DNA of 64,000 nucleotides from Paralichthys olivaceus. Lineage: Eukaryota; Chordata; Actinopteri; Pleuronectiformes; Paralichthyidae. The position numbers were made by a program, and so were the translations under genes. Under the pieces are notes generated by a model. That model ran no database searches. It saw only the letters and a program-made list of their open reading frames with translations, and was not told the DNA's origin. Positions 26,998 to 37,669 of this stretch are shown here, in pieces (the stretch's first letter is position 1; every line of letters starts with the position of its first letter). The DNA is taken from the NCBI RefSeq assembly GCF_024713975.1, contig NC_091108.1, forward strand, positions 3,711,001 to 3,775,000, in the 5' to 3' direction.

Positions 26998-29900
26998 CAG
27001 CTCCAGAACCTGATAATGAAGAAAGGAGCGATGAGTCCTCTGTTCCTGCACCTGGCCTGTGAAGACCTGAGGAACTTTGCCTCCTTCGATCAGGTCTGAC
27101 TGAATACGTTGGTTTCTTCAATTAGTCTATTTAATAGATAATACAACAGACTCCTTTTAACAAGAATATTATCCGCTGACAATAAAAACAATTAGCTGCG
27201 GCCTGATTAGCTATATATGTATATCACACATACACACCCTGCTAATTATTTAGCTTCATGCCAAAGGTGTGGATGATGATGTTGTGGTTTTTGTCTCAGT
27301 TGAAAGAGACCCTGCAGGACATGCCAGAGTCTCTGAGTCAGTTGGTGCAGCACAACCTGGACAGACTCTGCTCACAGCACAGAGGCATGCTGGGACTGCG
27401 TTGGACCCTGGCTGTCCTCACCGTCAGCCCGACCGGTAAGATGGATATCTTTTTTTCTCCTCTATTGTCTCCTCATAATTTTTGACTTAACATGTGACTC
27501 GTCTTGATCCACAGGCCTGAGGGAGAGAGACTTGTACTCTGTACTGAACACATGCAATCACCTGTCCTCGCAGGACAGACAGGTGTCATGGCAGGACATG
27601 CTTCAACTGTTCAGGACGCCCAAAGGACGCGTTCCCATGGCAACCTTCACCCGTTTAGTGCAGGGTTTACGAAGGTATGGGGTTTTATAGTGATGTGATG
27701 TGCTTTAGATTATAGAGGCATGTTAGAGGCATGATGCACATTTGGGTCTATTTCCCTTCAGTCAAAATTTCAGTCAACAACCCACATGGAGATAAATCTA
27801 TTTGATTGGCTTCCTGCAGTTTGATTGGTTCGTCTCATTGGCACAACACCGACGACTTGCTGTCTCTAACGAACCCGGAGGTGCGGCAGAGTTTTGAGGA
27901 CTTTTTCCTCCCAGCAGAAAGCGACAGGACCAGAGCTCACCTCGTGCTGGCAGGTAGAGTAAAGCACACGTCGCTTGTTTGTAATGCACAAAGTATAAAG
28001 TCACTGTGGCCTGTTTAGATTTTTTTCTCTGTTTCCTGTTCACAGCTCATCTTTGGACGCTGGCTGACCCGCAGGGAGCAAACACCTTCCTCCACTGTGA
28101 GGCCAACTCCCTCATGCACCTGCCTTCCAACCTGGTGAGTCACCTCATGTCACCAGTCGTCATATAGATACTGCTCAACATGAACAGCCCATGAATACCC
28201 TCCCTATGTAGTTTCTATTGAAACCTTTAAAAAACAACAACTGGATTTTGTCTCCGGAGTTTAAATCCACTCATCTTTTTTCTTCTCTATGTTTATTTGA
28301 TATATTTTAAGTTCTGTGAGAGCTTGTAGAGAAATCAGAGTCAAGTTGTTATTGTGAATTGAGACATTTTACACAATAAGTACAGTTGCCTCAATATTTT
28401 TACTTCACCCCTTGGTTCTTCTATGTGTCTTTGGTCAGATTCAAAGTGGCCAACCGGAGGCGCTCCGTTCCCTGCTCTCCAGCTACTACTTCCTGTATGC
28501 TTGCGTGCGCCACGGCCTCCTGCACCGCCTCCTGGAAACCTACAGCTCATACGGTGAGTATGCATGAAGATCCTACATGATAAATGTGTAACTTTCCTTT
28601 TAATCCTTCGCACGTTGTCTTGTTTACGACTTCATGAATTAAAAATTGTTGGCAGGGCAGGTTAAATGATAATTTAACAAAAAGTCCTAATGATAGTATC
28701 CTGTGAATTTTTACTTTTCCTGCAGATAAGGAGCAGAAGTCTGCTCGCTCCTGTAAGTGCCTGCAAATGGACATCACTCAGAAACATTCCTGCCAGATGT
28801 TTTTTAGTCCTCATACAAGTTTCTCTTTAACCTTGCAGTCGGCGTCCAGGACCATTTAGAGGACTGCTGGAGTTTCCTGCGGCGTCACGCCTCCCTTCTC
28901 TCGTCCTGCCCACCTCTCTTCATCCAGCAAGCCTTCAACGAGCCTCCAGAGACCTCTGCTCACATCTGGGCACGAGGCATGGTGGGAAAAGGAGGGATCA
29001 GGGTAGTTGAGTGTCAGAACAACAAAGATCAGATTGTTCAAGACACCAGGTAAACGCATTGTCTGCAACATATTGAACTAGAGGTGTGTACATCGTGTTT
29101 GATTAGATTGTGATAAACTTATATAGAAACCTGCCGGTGGTCTTGTGTGTTTCACCGCAGTGAGCTGGTGTCGACCTTCTCCTCTGATCCGACCTGTTTG
29201 GATGTGAGTCCGGATGGAGAGCTGATGGTGATCGGTACTGGACAGGGAACGCTGCATTTCATCAACGCACAGACGGGACAGGTATGAACACAATTTTCCT
29301 ATTTTTGTTTGCCTCCCTCCTGCATGTTCTTCATCTCGTCAGTCTTGGCTAGTGGCTCGTTTAACTCTGACATTTAGTTTACAAGCTCTACAATCCATTT
29401 CTCTAGGATTCAATGTGTCAGGTTTTTACATCTGAGATAAATCACGGTTTACTTCTTCTCCTGACTGTGAACAGAAAGTGAAGTCACTGGTGAGCAGCTG
29501 TGACGGCATCTCGAGCTGCGTCTTTCTGAAGGACGGACATCTTGCTACAACCTCCTTTGACGGACGAATAGAGATCTGGGAAATCAAGAACGGCTGCAGG
29601 TGAGAGGAGGGAGAATTCGGAACATATGTCAGACTGTACAGATCTCCGACTTTTCTCCAGAAACCTTAATAAACTGATTTGTGTTTCCTTTTCTTGCAGG
29701 ACTGCTCTTATTAAAGGCCACACGAATGTGATAACAGCGAGTAATATCTCTGCAGACCATAGGCACCTTGCAACTGTGTCTCTGGACTTCATGCTGAAAG
29801 TTGGTCCCAAACAAATCATATTTTATTTTTTTTGTTGTGTTTTTTTTTGTTTACTTGTGTGAAGCTAATGGCCGTCCAATTATGCGCAGTAGAATTTACT

Positions 29901-32900
29901 GCTATTAAATTATACCGTCAGCTGTTTCTTGATTTTTACATGTCAGTGTTGTTTTCTGCTCATCAGGTGTGGTCCTCCACTAAATGTCATGAGGTAGCAG
30001 CGCTGCCCAGCCCCAGCCCCATGAACTGTGTGACCTTTGACCCCGAGGGTCGCCTGCTGGCTGCTGGTTGCTGGAATGGAAAAGTGATTGTGTGGAACTG
30101 GCTTCAGAATAAAACTCAAACTGTGAGTCACAGTCAGGAGAAACATCAGAAACACATGTTACTTGTTGAAGGAGCTAAAGTAATCTTGATGCTCACTCTC
30201 CAAAAAAAACTAAATTATAACCCCATATAGATTTATGGGGACTTTCTTAATTGCTATTTCTATCTCTCTCTGTCCATTTGTGTCCCTAGTCCCTGTGTGG
30301 TCACCAGCGTTCAGTACGCAGTGTCTCCTTCTCCTCCTCCTCCTCAATGCTCTGCTCTGGTTCGATATCCGGAGAGGTCAGGGTGTGGTCAGTGCCCACC
30401 TCCACTTGTGTGGGATGTTTCCAGGCTCACCGTGGAGCCACAGAGGTCCTCACCTTCCTGGATGAAGGAGCCATGCTGCTCAGTGGCGGCTCAGATCACA
30501 TGGTGAGACATCGCTGCCTCCACACTCTGAACCTGGATCATTATGGTATAGTTACTTCACTGCTAATAAGGACTGTATGGTCATACTGCTTCACAATTAC
30601 AAACCTTTACGAGTGTTTGTTGTCCTAAAGCACATTCAGAAACTTGAATGTCTCCCAGTAGAATGCATACCTCTGCCAATGCCCTACAGACGTCTTAGCG
30701 TCACTCATTTTGAAATACATTTTCTCTCTTTCCTTTCCCTGTAGATATATTGATCACTGTCTGTGTCTTTTTGTGATCATGTAGTTTCTGGTTTCATGGG
30801 ATTAATATCCCGACTTCAGGTAGATCTTTAAAGTTTTGTGGTTCGTTTCCAGCTGCAGCTCTGGTCAGGAGGACTCGGACGTTCTGTCACTGCACTCAAA
30901 AGTGATAATGTAAGCTCTTATTTCTCTTTTATAATAAACCGTTACCTTCCCACATTGATGTCACACAGTTAATCTCAGTTTAATGTATCATGTCATGGAG
31001 TGTGTGTAAACAAACAACTGAATATAAAATAGACATAATTTGGTGAAAACCTAATGTCTGCAACCTGAAACGGTTTATTTTTATACTGAATAGTCAAATT
31101 TCTCTTCATATCCCTCAAATTATTAAACAGTTTGACCTGGAGCCTCCTCAGAAGAAACTCAAGACCGTAAACTCAGTTTTCGCTGCGCTGTGTGTGGCTG
31201 TGAATGGAGACTACGCTGCTGTGGGTTACCACGGTGAAGGCATCAAACTCTTCAATCTGGACTCGGGTGTGTGTCATGTTTTTTCAACCCCATACATACA
31301 GTTAATAAATAGAGGTATGGTCTATAAAGTTATACAGATACACAAGCTTCAAATGATTTTATTTTCACCTTAGGTAAGATGATTTGGTCGTCCAGGGACC
31401 TTGATGTGTCCATCCTGTGCCTGCTGTGGGTCGCTGTGGACGCAGAGCAGACCGAACCCGAGCTGCTGGTGTCCGGAGGGAGCGACAAACGTCTGAGAGT
31501 CTGGAGGAGAGAAGAGGGAGAGGAGGGAACGATGGGGGGCCTGAAAATGGTGGGAATGTTTGGTGGGCAACCAGGTGACATCCAGGCACTGGCTCAAAAC
31601 TCTACTTACCTGGCTACAGCTTCAGGTAAGGATCATGACCATAAAGAAGATTTACATCAATGTGTATGTTACGTCTCAGGTAGACGGTGTTTTCAACCAT
31701 CATATGTTCCGTTGTTTGCTCTTCTCCGTTTCACTTTTATCAGATAACTTCACCATTGCTTTGTGGCTGTTGAGCGATTTGGCCGTTGACTCCCATGTTG
31801 AGCCTCATGTGCTGCTGAGGGGCCACAGCGGAGGAGTCACCTGTCTGGCCTTCAGCCCTGATGGTGGACAGTTACTCTCCGGTGGAAAAGATGCGGTAAA
31901 AATGACCAAAAATACATTTTATGTGCAGGGATGTAATGCTGCTTATATGATACAGATCCTTTGTGCTCCCTCTGGTTCAGTCTTGATTTCAATGTGTTTC
32001 AAATGAAGGATAAACACATTGTCCAACAATTATTTTTTTGTCAGACCAATAATCACTTAACTTTAACTTGAAATATAAAAATCAGAGGAGAAGATACTGT
32101 AATGAGACAATCATGGTGGATATGAACCCATATTTACTGTGTCTTTGTCAGGCTCTGATGGTGTGGGACATGAACTCAGCACCTCCTGTTCTGTCTAAGT
32201 CTCTCCCTCACGCTCACAGAGACTGGATCACAGGCTGTGTTTGGACTCCAGACTGTGTGGTGAGTGCACGTATCATGAAGACATGTAACTGAACAAACCT
32301 GCGCTGCATGTCCTCCACCTTATTCGAGTGACGTCTGAAACTTGTCCTCGTCGGTCTCTTCCAGATCAGCTCGTCAAACGATGGCAGACTTTGTTTGTGG
32401 GATCTTCAGACGGGCAAACGCCTCAGAGAAATCTCCTGGAGTAGTGCTCTGACCTCTGTCTGCTGTCTGGTGAGAAAATCATACGACTAACTCAGAAAAT
32501 AGGCACATCTTCTCTTACACAACTTCTTTTACTGTAAACTGGTGTCTGGGTGCAGTAAAAGAGTTAATAATAATAGTTGATAATCTCTTATTGGCTTTCT
32601 CATGACAAATAAAGCATTCAGCCTCATGAACCTCTGTGTTATTTCTGTGTGCAGGGCCAGTATGTGATCGCCGGCTGTGCAGAGGGAGCTCTACATGTGT
32701 GGAGCTGGGAAACCAACATAGAAATCTGCCACATCTCTGCTCACAAACAGCGAATACACCACTGCTCTCTCCTCACAGACACAGGTAAGTTGATCTGAGT
32801 AATGTAATGACTCACCAAGCCTCAGTTTTATATTGAAACTGACTATTGTTCTAAATTCTCGCCTTTGTTTTAAGACAAGAACAAAGAGGTCAACTCAGAA

Positions 32901-35900
32901 GAAATGACTGTTTTCACTGCATCTGATGACGGAACAGTGCAGCTCTGGAAACCACTACAGGTCTGCTGGTCAAAATAAAAGGCTCTGAAGTTATTAACAT
33001 ATTTCTGTCATTTTATTTCATGTCGGGTTTGTACCATTCATGTCTTTTCCTCATCTTTTATCAGCTCATATCTCCCATTATTGTTTACGATTAATCTGCA
33101 ATTTTATGTGGCAATTTCATCTCATCTCATCTTAGTTGTTCCTTTCCTCCCCTTCTTTCCTCTTCCTCTCCTCTTCCTCCTCATCTATGTACAGATGCAA
33201 CACTTCAACAGCTTCCTGGGTCACAGCGGTGCCATTCATGGAGTCGTCCGCAAGCAAGGAGTCCCAGAATTCCTCACTGTTTCTGAAGACTGCTCATTGC
33301 GGAGCTGGACATGGGCAACAAGTAATACTGTGCATTCTGCCTCTGACTAATTAAGAAAGACATTACAGTCTGAGATCAAGATGGAGACTGTTGTGCTGTT
33401 GTTAGTTGGAGTAGATTTGTTTGCGAGTCAGCGAAGGAGCACCTGGTCGCATGTATCAAGAGAAAATTATTACAAGCGGTTTATTAGCTGCTGTTTTGTT
33501 TTTGGAGTCATCACCTTTCTGTTCTTTGTTTCCTGCTCAGAGAGTCCTCTCAGACACTCGGACCACGTCACAGCTCTGTGCTTCTCTCAGAACGCTGATT
33601 TTTGTCTTGCTGGCTATACATCCGGTTTGCTGGAGATTTGGCAGCACAACGCTGTGGTCTGCCGCAAGCAGGTGAGGAAAAGCCCAAGAAAAAGGGATTT
33701 ATACCTAATGCATACATTTGTGTTTGTGTAATGACGCAGTGTGTCTGTTTGTGTCAGGCTTCAGACAGCACCATCACGGCAATCTGCTCCATGCCTCACG
33801 GTCAGTTTGGCGTCAGCTACTCGAAATGTTTTGTGGATGTGTGGAAGCTGGTGTGGAATCAACAGCACGACAGTGGAAGGTAAACAACAACAAACCAGTC
33901 AGACTAGTTTCTGATGAACCTAACTAACTTTATTCTGTGTTTCTGTCGCCCTCAGTCTGGTGAAGGTGACCACGTACAAAGTGAAATATCCTCTGGTCAA
34001 GCTCTTCTTCTGCTCGTCCCTGATCGGGGTGTCCAGCATCGGGACAATATTTTACATCACTGACGATAGTAACGAAATATACAGGTTTGTTGTACCGCAC
34101 GGACCAAAATCTTTATCCAGGCTTCTAATGAGTTGATTAAAGCTGATGATGATTTGGTTTTGAATTTGCGAGTAAAGATTTAATTTCACAGAATATTAAT
34201 GTGATGAGGTTTTTCTTGGCCTCAGTATTTTTAATCCATCGTGGCTGCTGATATGTCTCTTTTGCGAAAATGTACTGATTACGTCCGCACTAATTGTAAA
34301 TTAGCTGAACCTGACAAATATTGTTCATTTATTGCACAGATTTATGATTTATTTTATAGTTAGGAGTCATTTATACAGCTTCTATTTCTTTCTTATACAC
34401 CGTGAGCTTTAATTTTAACCTCCAAGGCTTTAAAATGGCAAAATAAAATTCAAAGCTCCTTTGTGTTTGTCTTTTCGCAGCTGGTACTACAATGCCCGAG
34501 TTCTGGATTTGATCCGTAATGACGAGAAGAGCATGTGGCTGGTGGGCGAAGGGGACCGAAAAGTTTGCATTGGCTTTGTCGTGAGTTTTACCGAACCTGC
34601 GTCTCATATCCTCAATATCATTGTTTTACATGAAGAATACTTGTATTTCATGGTGTTTTAATTTATTTTAGTGGTGAAAAGGGCATTAGAACACATCAGA
34701 AGAGCAACAATTAAGATTAAGAACTTTATTTTATTATATTAAATATTATATTACATTGATTAGACTGCAGAATATGTAAGATTAATACAAACATATCATA
34801 GTATCCATATGAAGAAGTTTGCTCTGGTTTTCAGGGGTGTATTTTTGTGTATTAGACATTTTTATAATAAAATCTCCCCATTTAAAAACAAAACCCAAGT
34901 GTAGCTCACACCAACTTTGTTTTTAAGTAAAAAAGGATGAACGTGATGATTTTCTCTCTGTCCTCAGTTTACCATGAACCCCAAAATGGCACTCACCTCA
35001 GCTTTCAACTCGATCAACCTGAAGAACGAGGAGGAGGAGGAGGAGGAGGAAGAGGTAGAGAAGAGGAAGGACAAGAGGGAAAGCCTAGTAACAGCTGTAA
35101 CAATGGACAGAGGTACAAACTATTACAACTTTATACAAGTAATATTTTGTATTTTTGCTTTAGAAATGACTGAAATTATCATCTGTTTGTCGAAATTGCT
35201 GCAGATTGATCAAGAAATCATTGAAGCTCTAATTCAAACTGCAGCTTTTACAATTACTACTCTACTACAGTTACTTCAAGCAAAACCACAGTAACTAGAA
35301 CTACTGCCACCTCTGTACGTGGCAGCATTGTAATTCTGTGTTTATATATATGTTGAATTGTTTTTCAGAGTTCATGGTGTGTGGAGACACGAGGGGAAAC
35401 ATGTGGTTCAACCAGATTTCAGAGGATTCATTCTGGAGCAGCAGAAAACCTGTAAGAGACTCAGAACACACAACATAAGAGAATACTGCTCGTTTTCACA
35501 TGTGGTGGGAAATGACAAGTACATTTACTCAGCTGCTGGATTCAACTACAAATCAACCAACGATTTCAGCAATTCATTGAAATAACCAGCTCCGATATGA
35601 TTTTGAGTCAGCAAGGAAATAAATGCAAAATCAGAAATGATTGTGCGTCCCTTTAAACTTGTTTTTGTTTTATCTTTTGTTTTTTTTAATGATGTTCTAT
35701 CGTCAGGCTCACAATGACAGGATCAGTGTGCTGAGACTCACTGAAAGCAGCATCATCTCTGCCTCCTATGACAAGACGGTGAAGCTGTGGGACAGAACCA
35801 CTAAGAAACAGGTACAATCCAGTCTTTGTGGAGAAGTCTGGTGATATTCTGTAGTTTTTGTTTTGATAGTGACCCAAATAAAGAGACCAAAACCACACTG

Positions 35901-36158
35901 CTGCTGTAAATAGTCACTGGATGAATAAATAAGTTTATCTACTGTTAATCTAAAACCTAACCTGTGTTCCAGTGTTTCATTTTGTATGTATTTGTTCCTC
36001 TGCTATTTGTGCTCCTCTCTGTCGCTCTCCTCCTCCAGGTGGGCATGTTTGTGTGTGGAGGTCCTGTCCTGGTGTTGGAGGTGAATCCAGAAAAACCCAC
36101 TGAACTGGTTTGTGCTGACGGACAAGGAAAGCTCTACTTTCTCTCCTGGAAGGAATAA
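18882..36158 (+). CDS. tep1: TEP1, telomerase/vault-associated protein 1
   Basis: Large RNA-binding scaffold found in telomerase and in vault ribonucleoprotein particles, where it binds vault RNA. I trace 55 coding exons whose phases close to 2617 codons (about 2616 aa; human TEP1 is 2627 aa). Domain order is a Ser/Leu-rich N-terminus, TROVE RNA-binding module, VWA-like region, DUF4062-like segment, NACHT NTPase and a long WD40 array ending LYFLSWKE. The ATG at 18882 is the first after the 5' UTR splice and is in frame with all later exons. The least certain junction is 22883/22940, an intron of about 56 bp. Exon coordinates are given in the domain entries below. A polyadenylation signal lies at 36569-36574. 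Divergent from the ZNRF-like gene; linked to parp2. Confidence 0.95.
20674..24258 (+). other. tep1: tep1 TROVE and VWA-like exons
   Basis: Exons 20674-20745, 20832-20950, 21318-21475, 21638-21747, 21872-21950, 22160-22352, 22607-22883, about 22940-23131 (or to 23125), 23254-23325, 23496-23611, 23782-23847 and 24115-24258. They encode the rest of the TROVE superhelix (FLAAYKVIMELNTL, RYRKALETAVQIS). A VWA-like fold then has a MIDAS-type DxSxS (VFLVTDISTS). An acidic-then-basic insert (ESDEEEED, then RRRKKKKEE) interrupts the VWA-like region at 22790-22870. Confidence 0.82.
22361..22397. repeat. Fragment of a common fish repeat tail
   Basis: Intronic ATCCATCCATCC followed by ATTATCTATACC, a tail that recurs in many fish interspersed repeats. 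Only this short piece is present. Confidence 0.4.
24441..25658 (+). other. tep1: tep1 DUF4062-like exons
   Basis: Exons 24441-24732, 24943-25064, 25236-25349 and 25541-25658. The start reads VRVFISSTFRDMHAERDILV, the signature of DUF4062/TIR-like segments that precede NACHT domains in TEP1 and NWD-type proteins. VELRWGVTEEES and LGERYGLVPP follow. Confidence 0.85.
24768..24890. mobile_element. Probable MITE-like or degenerate repeat remnant
   Basis: Intronic stretch reading GCCTAGACGATATGGGC, then TATCGAGAAAA and TATCACGATAC. It resembles a common fish non-autonomous element recalled from memory. Ends could not be defined. Confidence 0.4.
25854..29049 (+). other. tep1: tep1 NACHT NTPase and linker exons
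   Basis: Exons 25854-26042, 26162-26349, 26456-26597, 26702-26881, 27001-27093, 27300-27435, 27515-27674, 27820-27953, 28046-28134, 28439-28553, 28726-28752 (27 bp) and 28839-29049. Walker A is GGPGEGKT at the end of the first exon and Walker B is LVLMVDGMDG in the third, so both NTP-binding motifs are intact. Helical winged-helix-like sequence follows up to the WD40 region. Confidence 0.85.
26957..26998. repeat. (CTGT)n microsatellite next to a tep1 splice acceptor
   Basis: About ten CTGT units end directly in the CCAG acceptor of the exon at 27001, so the repeat itself forms the polypyrimidine region. Confidence 0.95.
29161..36158 (+). other. tep1: tep1 WD40 propeller exons
   Basis: Exons 29161-29281, 29475-29599, 29700-29799, 29967-30122, 30290-30502, 30853-30909, 31131-31266, 31374-31625, 31744-31895, 32152-32259, 32365-32469, 32655-32784, 32875-32960, 33195-33321, 33541-33671, 33758-33879, 33956-34084, 34481-34580, 34968-35112, 35369-35451, 35707-35811 and 36039-36158. 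Repeated blades show GH...SxD...(V/L)W patterns, for example GHQRSVRSVSF, LLSGGSDHMLQLW, ISASYDKTVKLWD. The exon at 34968 inserts nine Glu and a basic patch between blades. Confidence 0.85.
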
Positions 36159-36600
36159 TTCACTTAACACACTTAATCCCGACCCTAACCAAATATTATA
36201 GGAATACATATACACAGCTGTTTTTGATTGTTTGTTTCGACGATGGCAACGTGCAATGAAATGTAATGAAATTAAGTATTTGTCTTTTGCAGAGGGGAAA
36301 AAAAAATTATCTATGTTTTAGTTGTAAAGCTCTAATTATATCATGTTTACATGTGCCTTTAATTTAGCCGAAGAAAACTTGCAAATATAAGATGCAAGTA
36401 TAAAATATGGCAAACTTTAAATATATTATCTTGTGATTGTATGGGAGCTAAATTTATTATTGCTTATTTTGGAAAATGTGATAGAATGAATATAAGAATG
36501 TTGGACATTAACCATTCGAAGTGCATTGGGTTGTGCAATGGGTTTACTGACCATGAATTTTCTTTGACAATAAATTATTCGCACTTGTGTGTTGTTTGCT
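36159..36600 (+). other. tep1: tep1 3' UTR with poly(A) signal
   Basis: AT-rich 3' UTR ending at AATAAA (36569-36574), the first perfect signal after the stop codon. Confidence 0.7.
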
Positions 36601-37480
36601 TTAATATTTTTAAATGACTGAATCAGAAAACCTGGTTTGGTTAAAAAAACACAAAAAAAACATTTTGGAAATGTGCATTTATCTGTAATTAGCGGTGTTT
36701 ATTTTATAATCCTGGGTTTAAAAAAGTTGTGGTATTATTGTCAAATGCTGTATGAATGATAGATTGATGCTTGATGGAAACTGCTCTCAAACAAACAGTG
36801 AGGCTGATGTGTAAACAGCTTATCATCTAATGTGTTTACAGCTCTGTTATCTGTCAGAATATTAACTGTCGTAAAACACTGTTTAAACAAAACATACCAT
36901 AAAATGAAAACCATGAAGCTTCTCGCATTGAATGTCTGTGATTTGAACCATGAAAGTATTAGAACCATTAAAATTAGGTTTTCCTCATAAAACCGTCAGG
37001 TGAGCAGGATCAACGAGAGGTCTTCAAACTTTTAATTCTCTTGTGGCCTCATTCACCGTGGGGTCGACAAAGTTTTATCTCATCTTACCTATTTTTTTAT
37101 CTTGTTTAATATTATCTTACCTATTTCTTACTTATTTAATATTTTTTTAGTCTTACGTCAAAAGGTTCACCTCCATTTCTTATATTAAAATAAGATTTAA
37201 TTAATGTACTCATTCCACCACTGGCAGACACATCTGTTATATCCTGGATATCCTTGAACGCAGCATCAGCCTCCTACCTGCAGCTCAGGTGAGACGGACA
37301 CGCCCACTGTCATGGCGGACAATAAACAGGTGTGAACAGAGGAGGGTCCTTCATGAACACACACACACAGGTAACACACACACACATTCTAACACACACT
37401 CTCAGGTAACACACACACACACACACTCAGGTAACACAAACACACACACACTCGGTCACACAACATCAGGGGGAAGTCTC
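36600..37480. repeat. Intergenic stretch with a CA-rich minisatellite
   Basis: No coding exon. 37357-37457 holds CA runs interrupted by CTCAGGTAACACA, giving roughly three irregular units just upstream of the next gene's first exon. Confidence 0.7.
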
Positions 37481-37669
37481 TGAACTCCGCCATCTTTATT
37501 TTCGTCACCGAGGAGGAGGAGGATCTCTAACTCTTCATCCCAGAGTCTGGCGGCGAGTCTCGGTGTCGACTCCGGAACAATGTGGAGGAAATAAGACTCG
37601 TTCGTCCTCTGACGTCGCTTCACCGGGTTTTAAACAAAGAGAGAAGAAGAAGAAGAAGAGAAAACTATG
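37480..37669 (+). promoter_or_regulatory. First exon and promoter-proximal region of ApoL-type gene 1
   Basis: GC-richer block leading to a purine-rich GAAGAAGAAGAAGAAG tract. The exon ends with the ATG at 37667-37669, which abuts the donor GTGAGT. The transcription start is not resolved. Confidence 0.5.

Noticed and set aside
34968-35294. Possible longer tep1 exon past 35112
   Set aside because: A donor at 35113 and a matching-phase acceptor at 35369 restore WD40 sequence; the read-through has no blade pattern.
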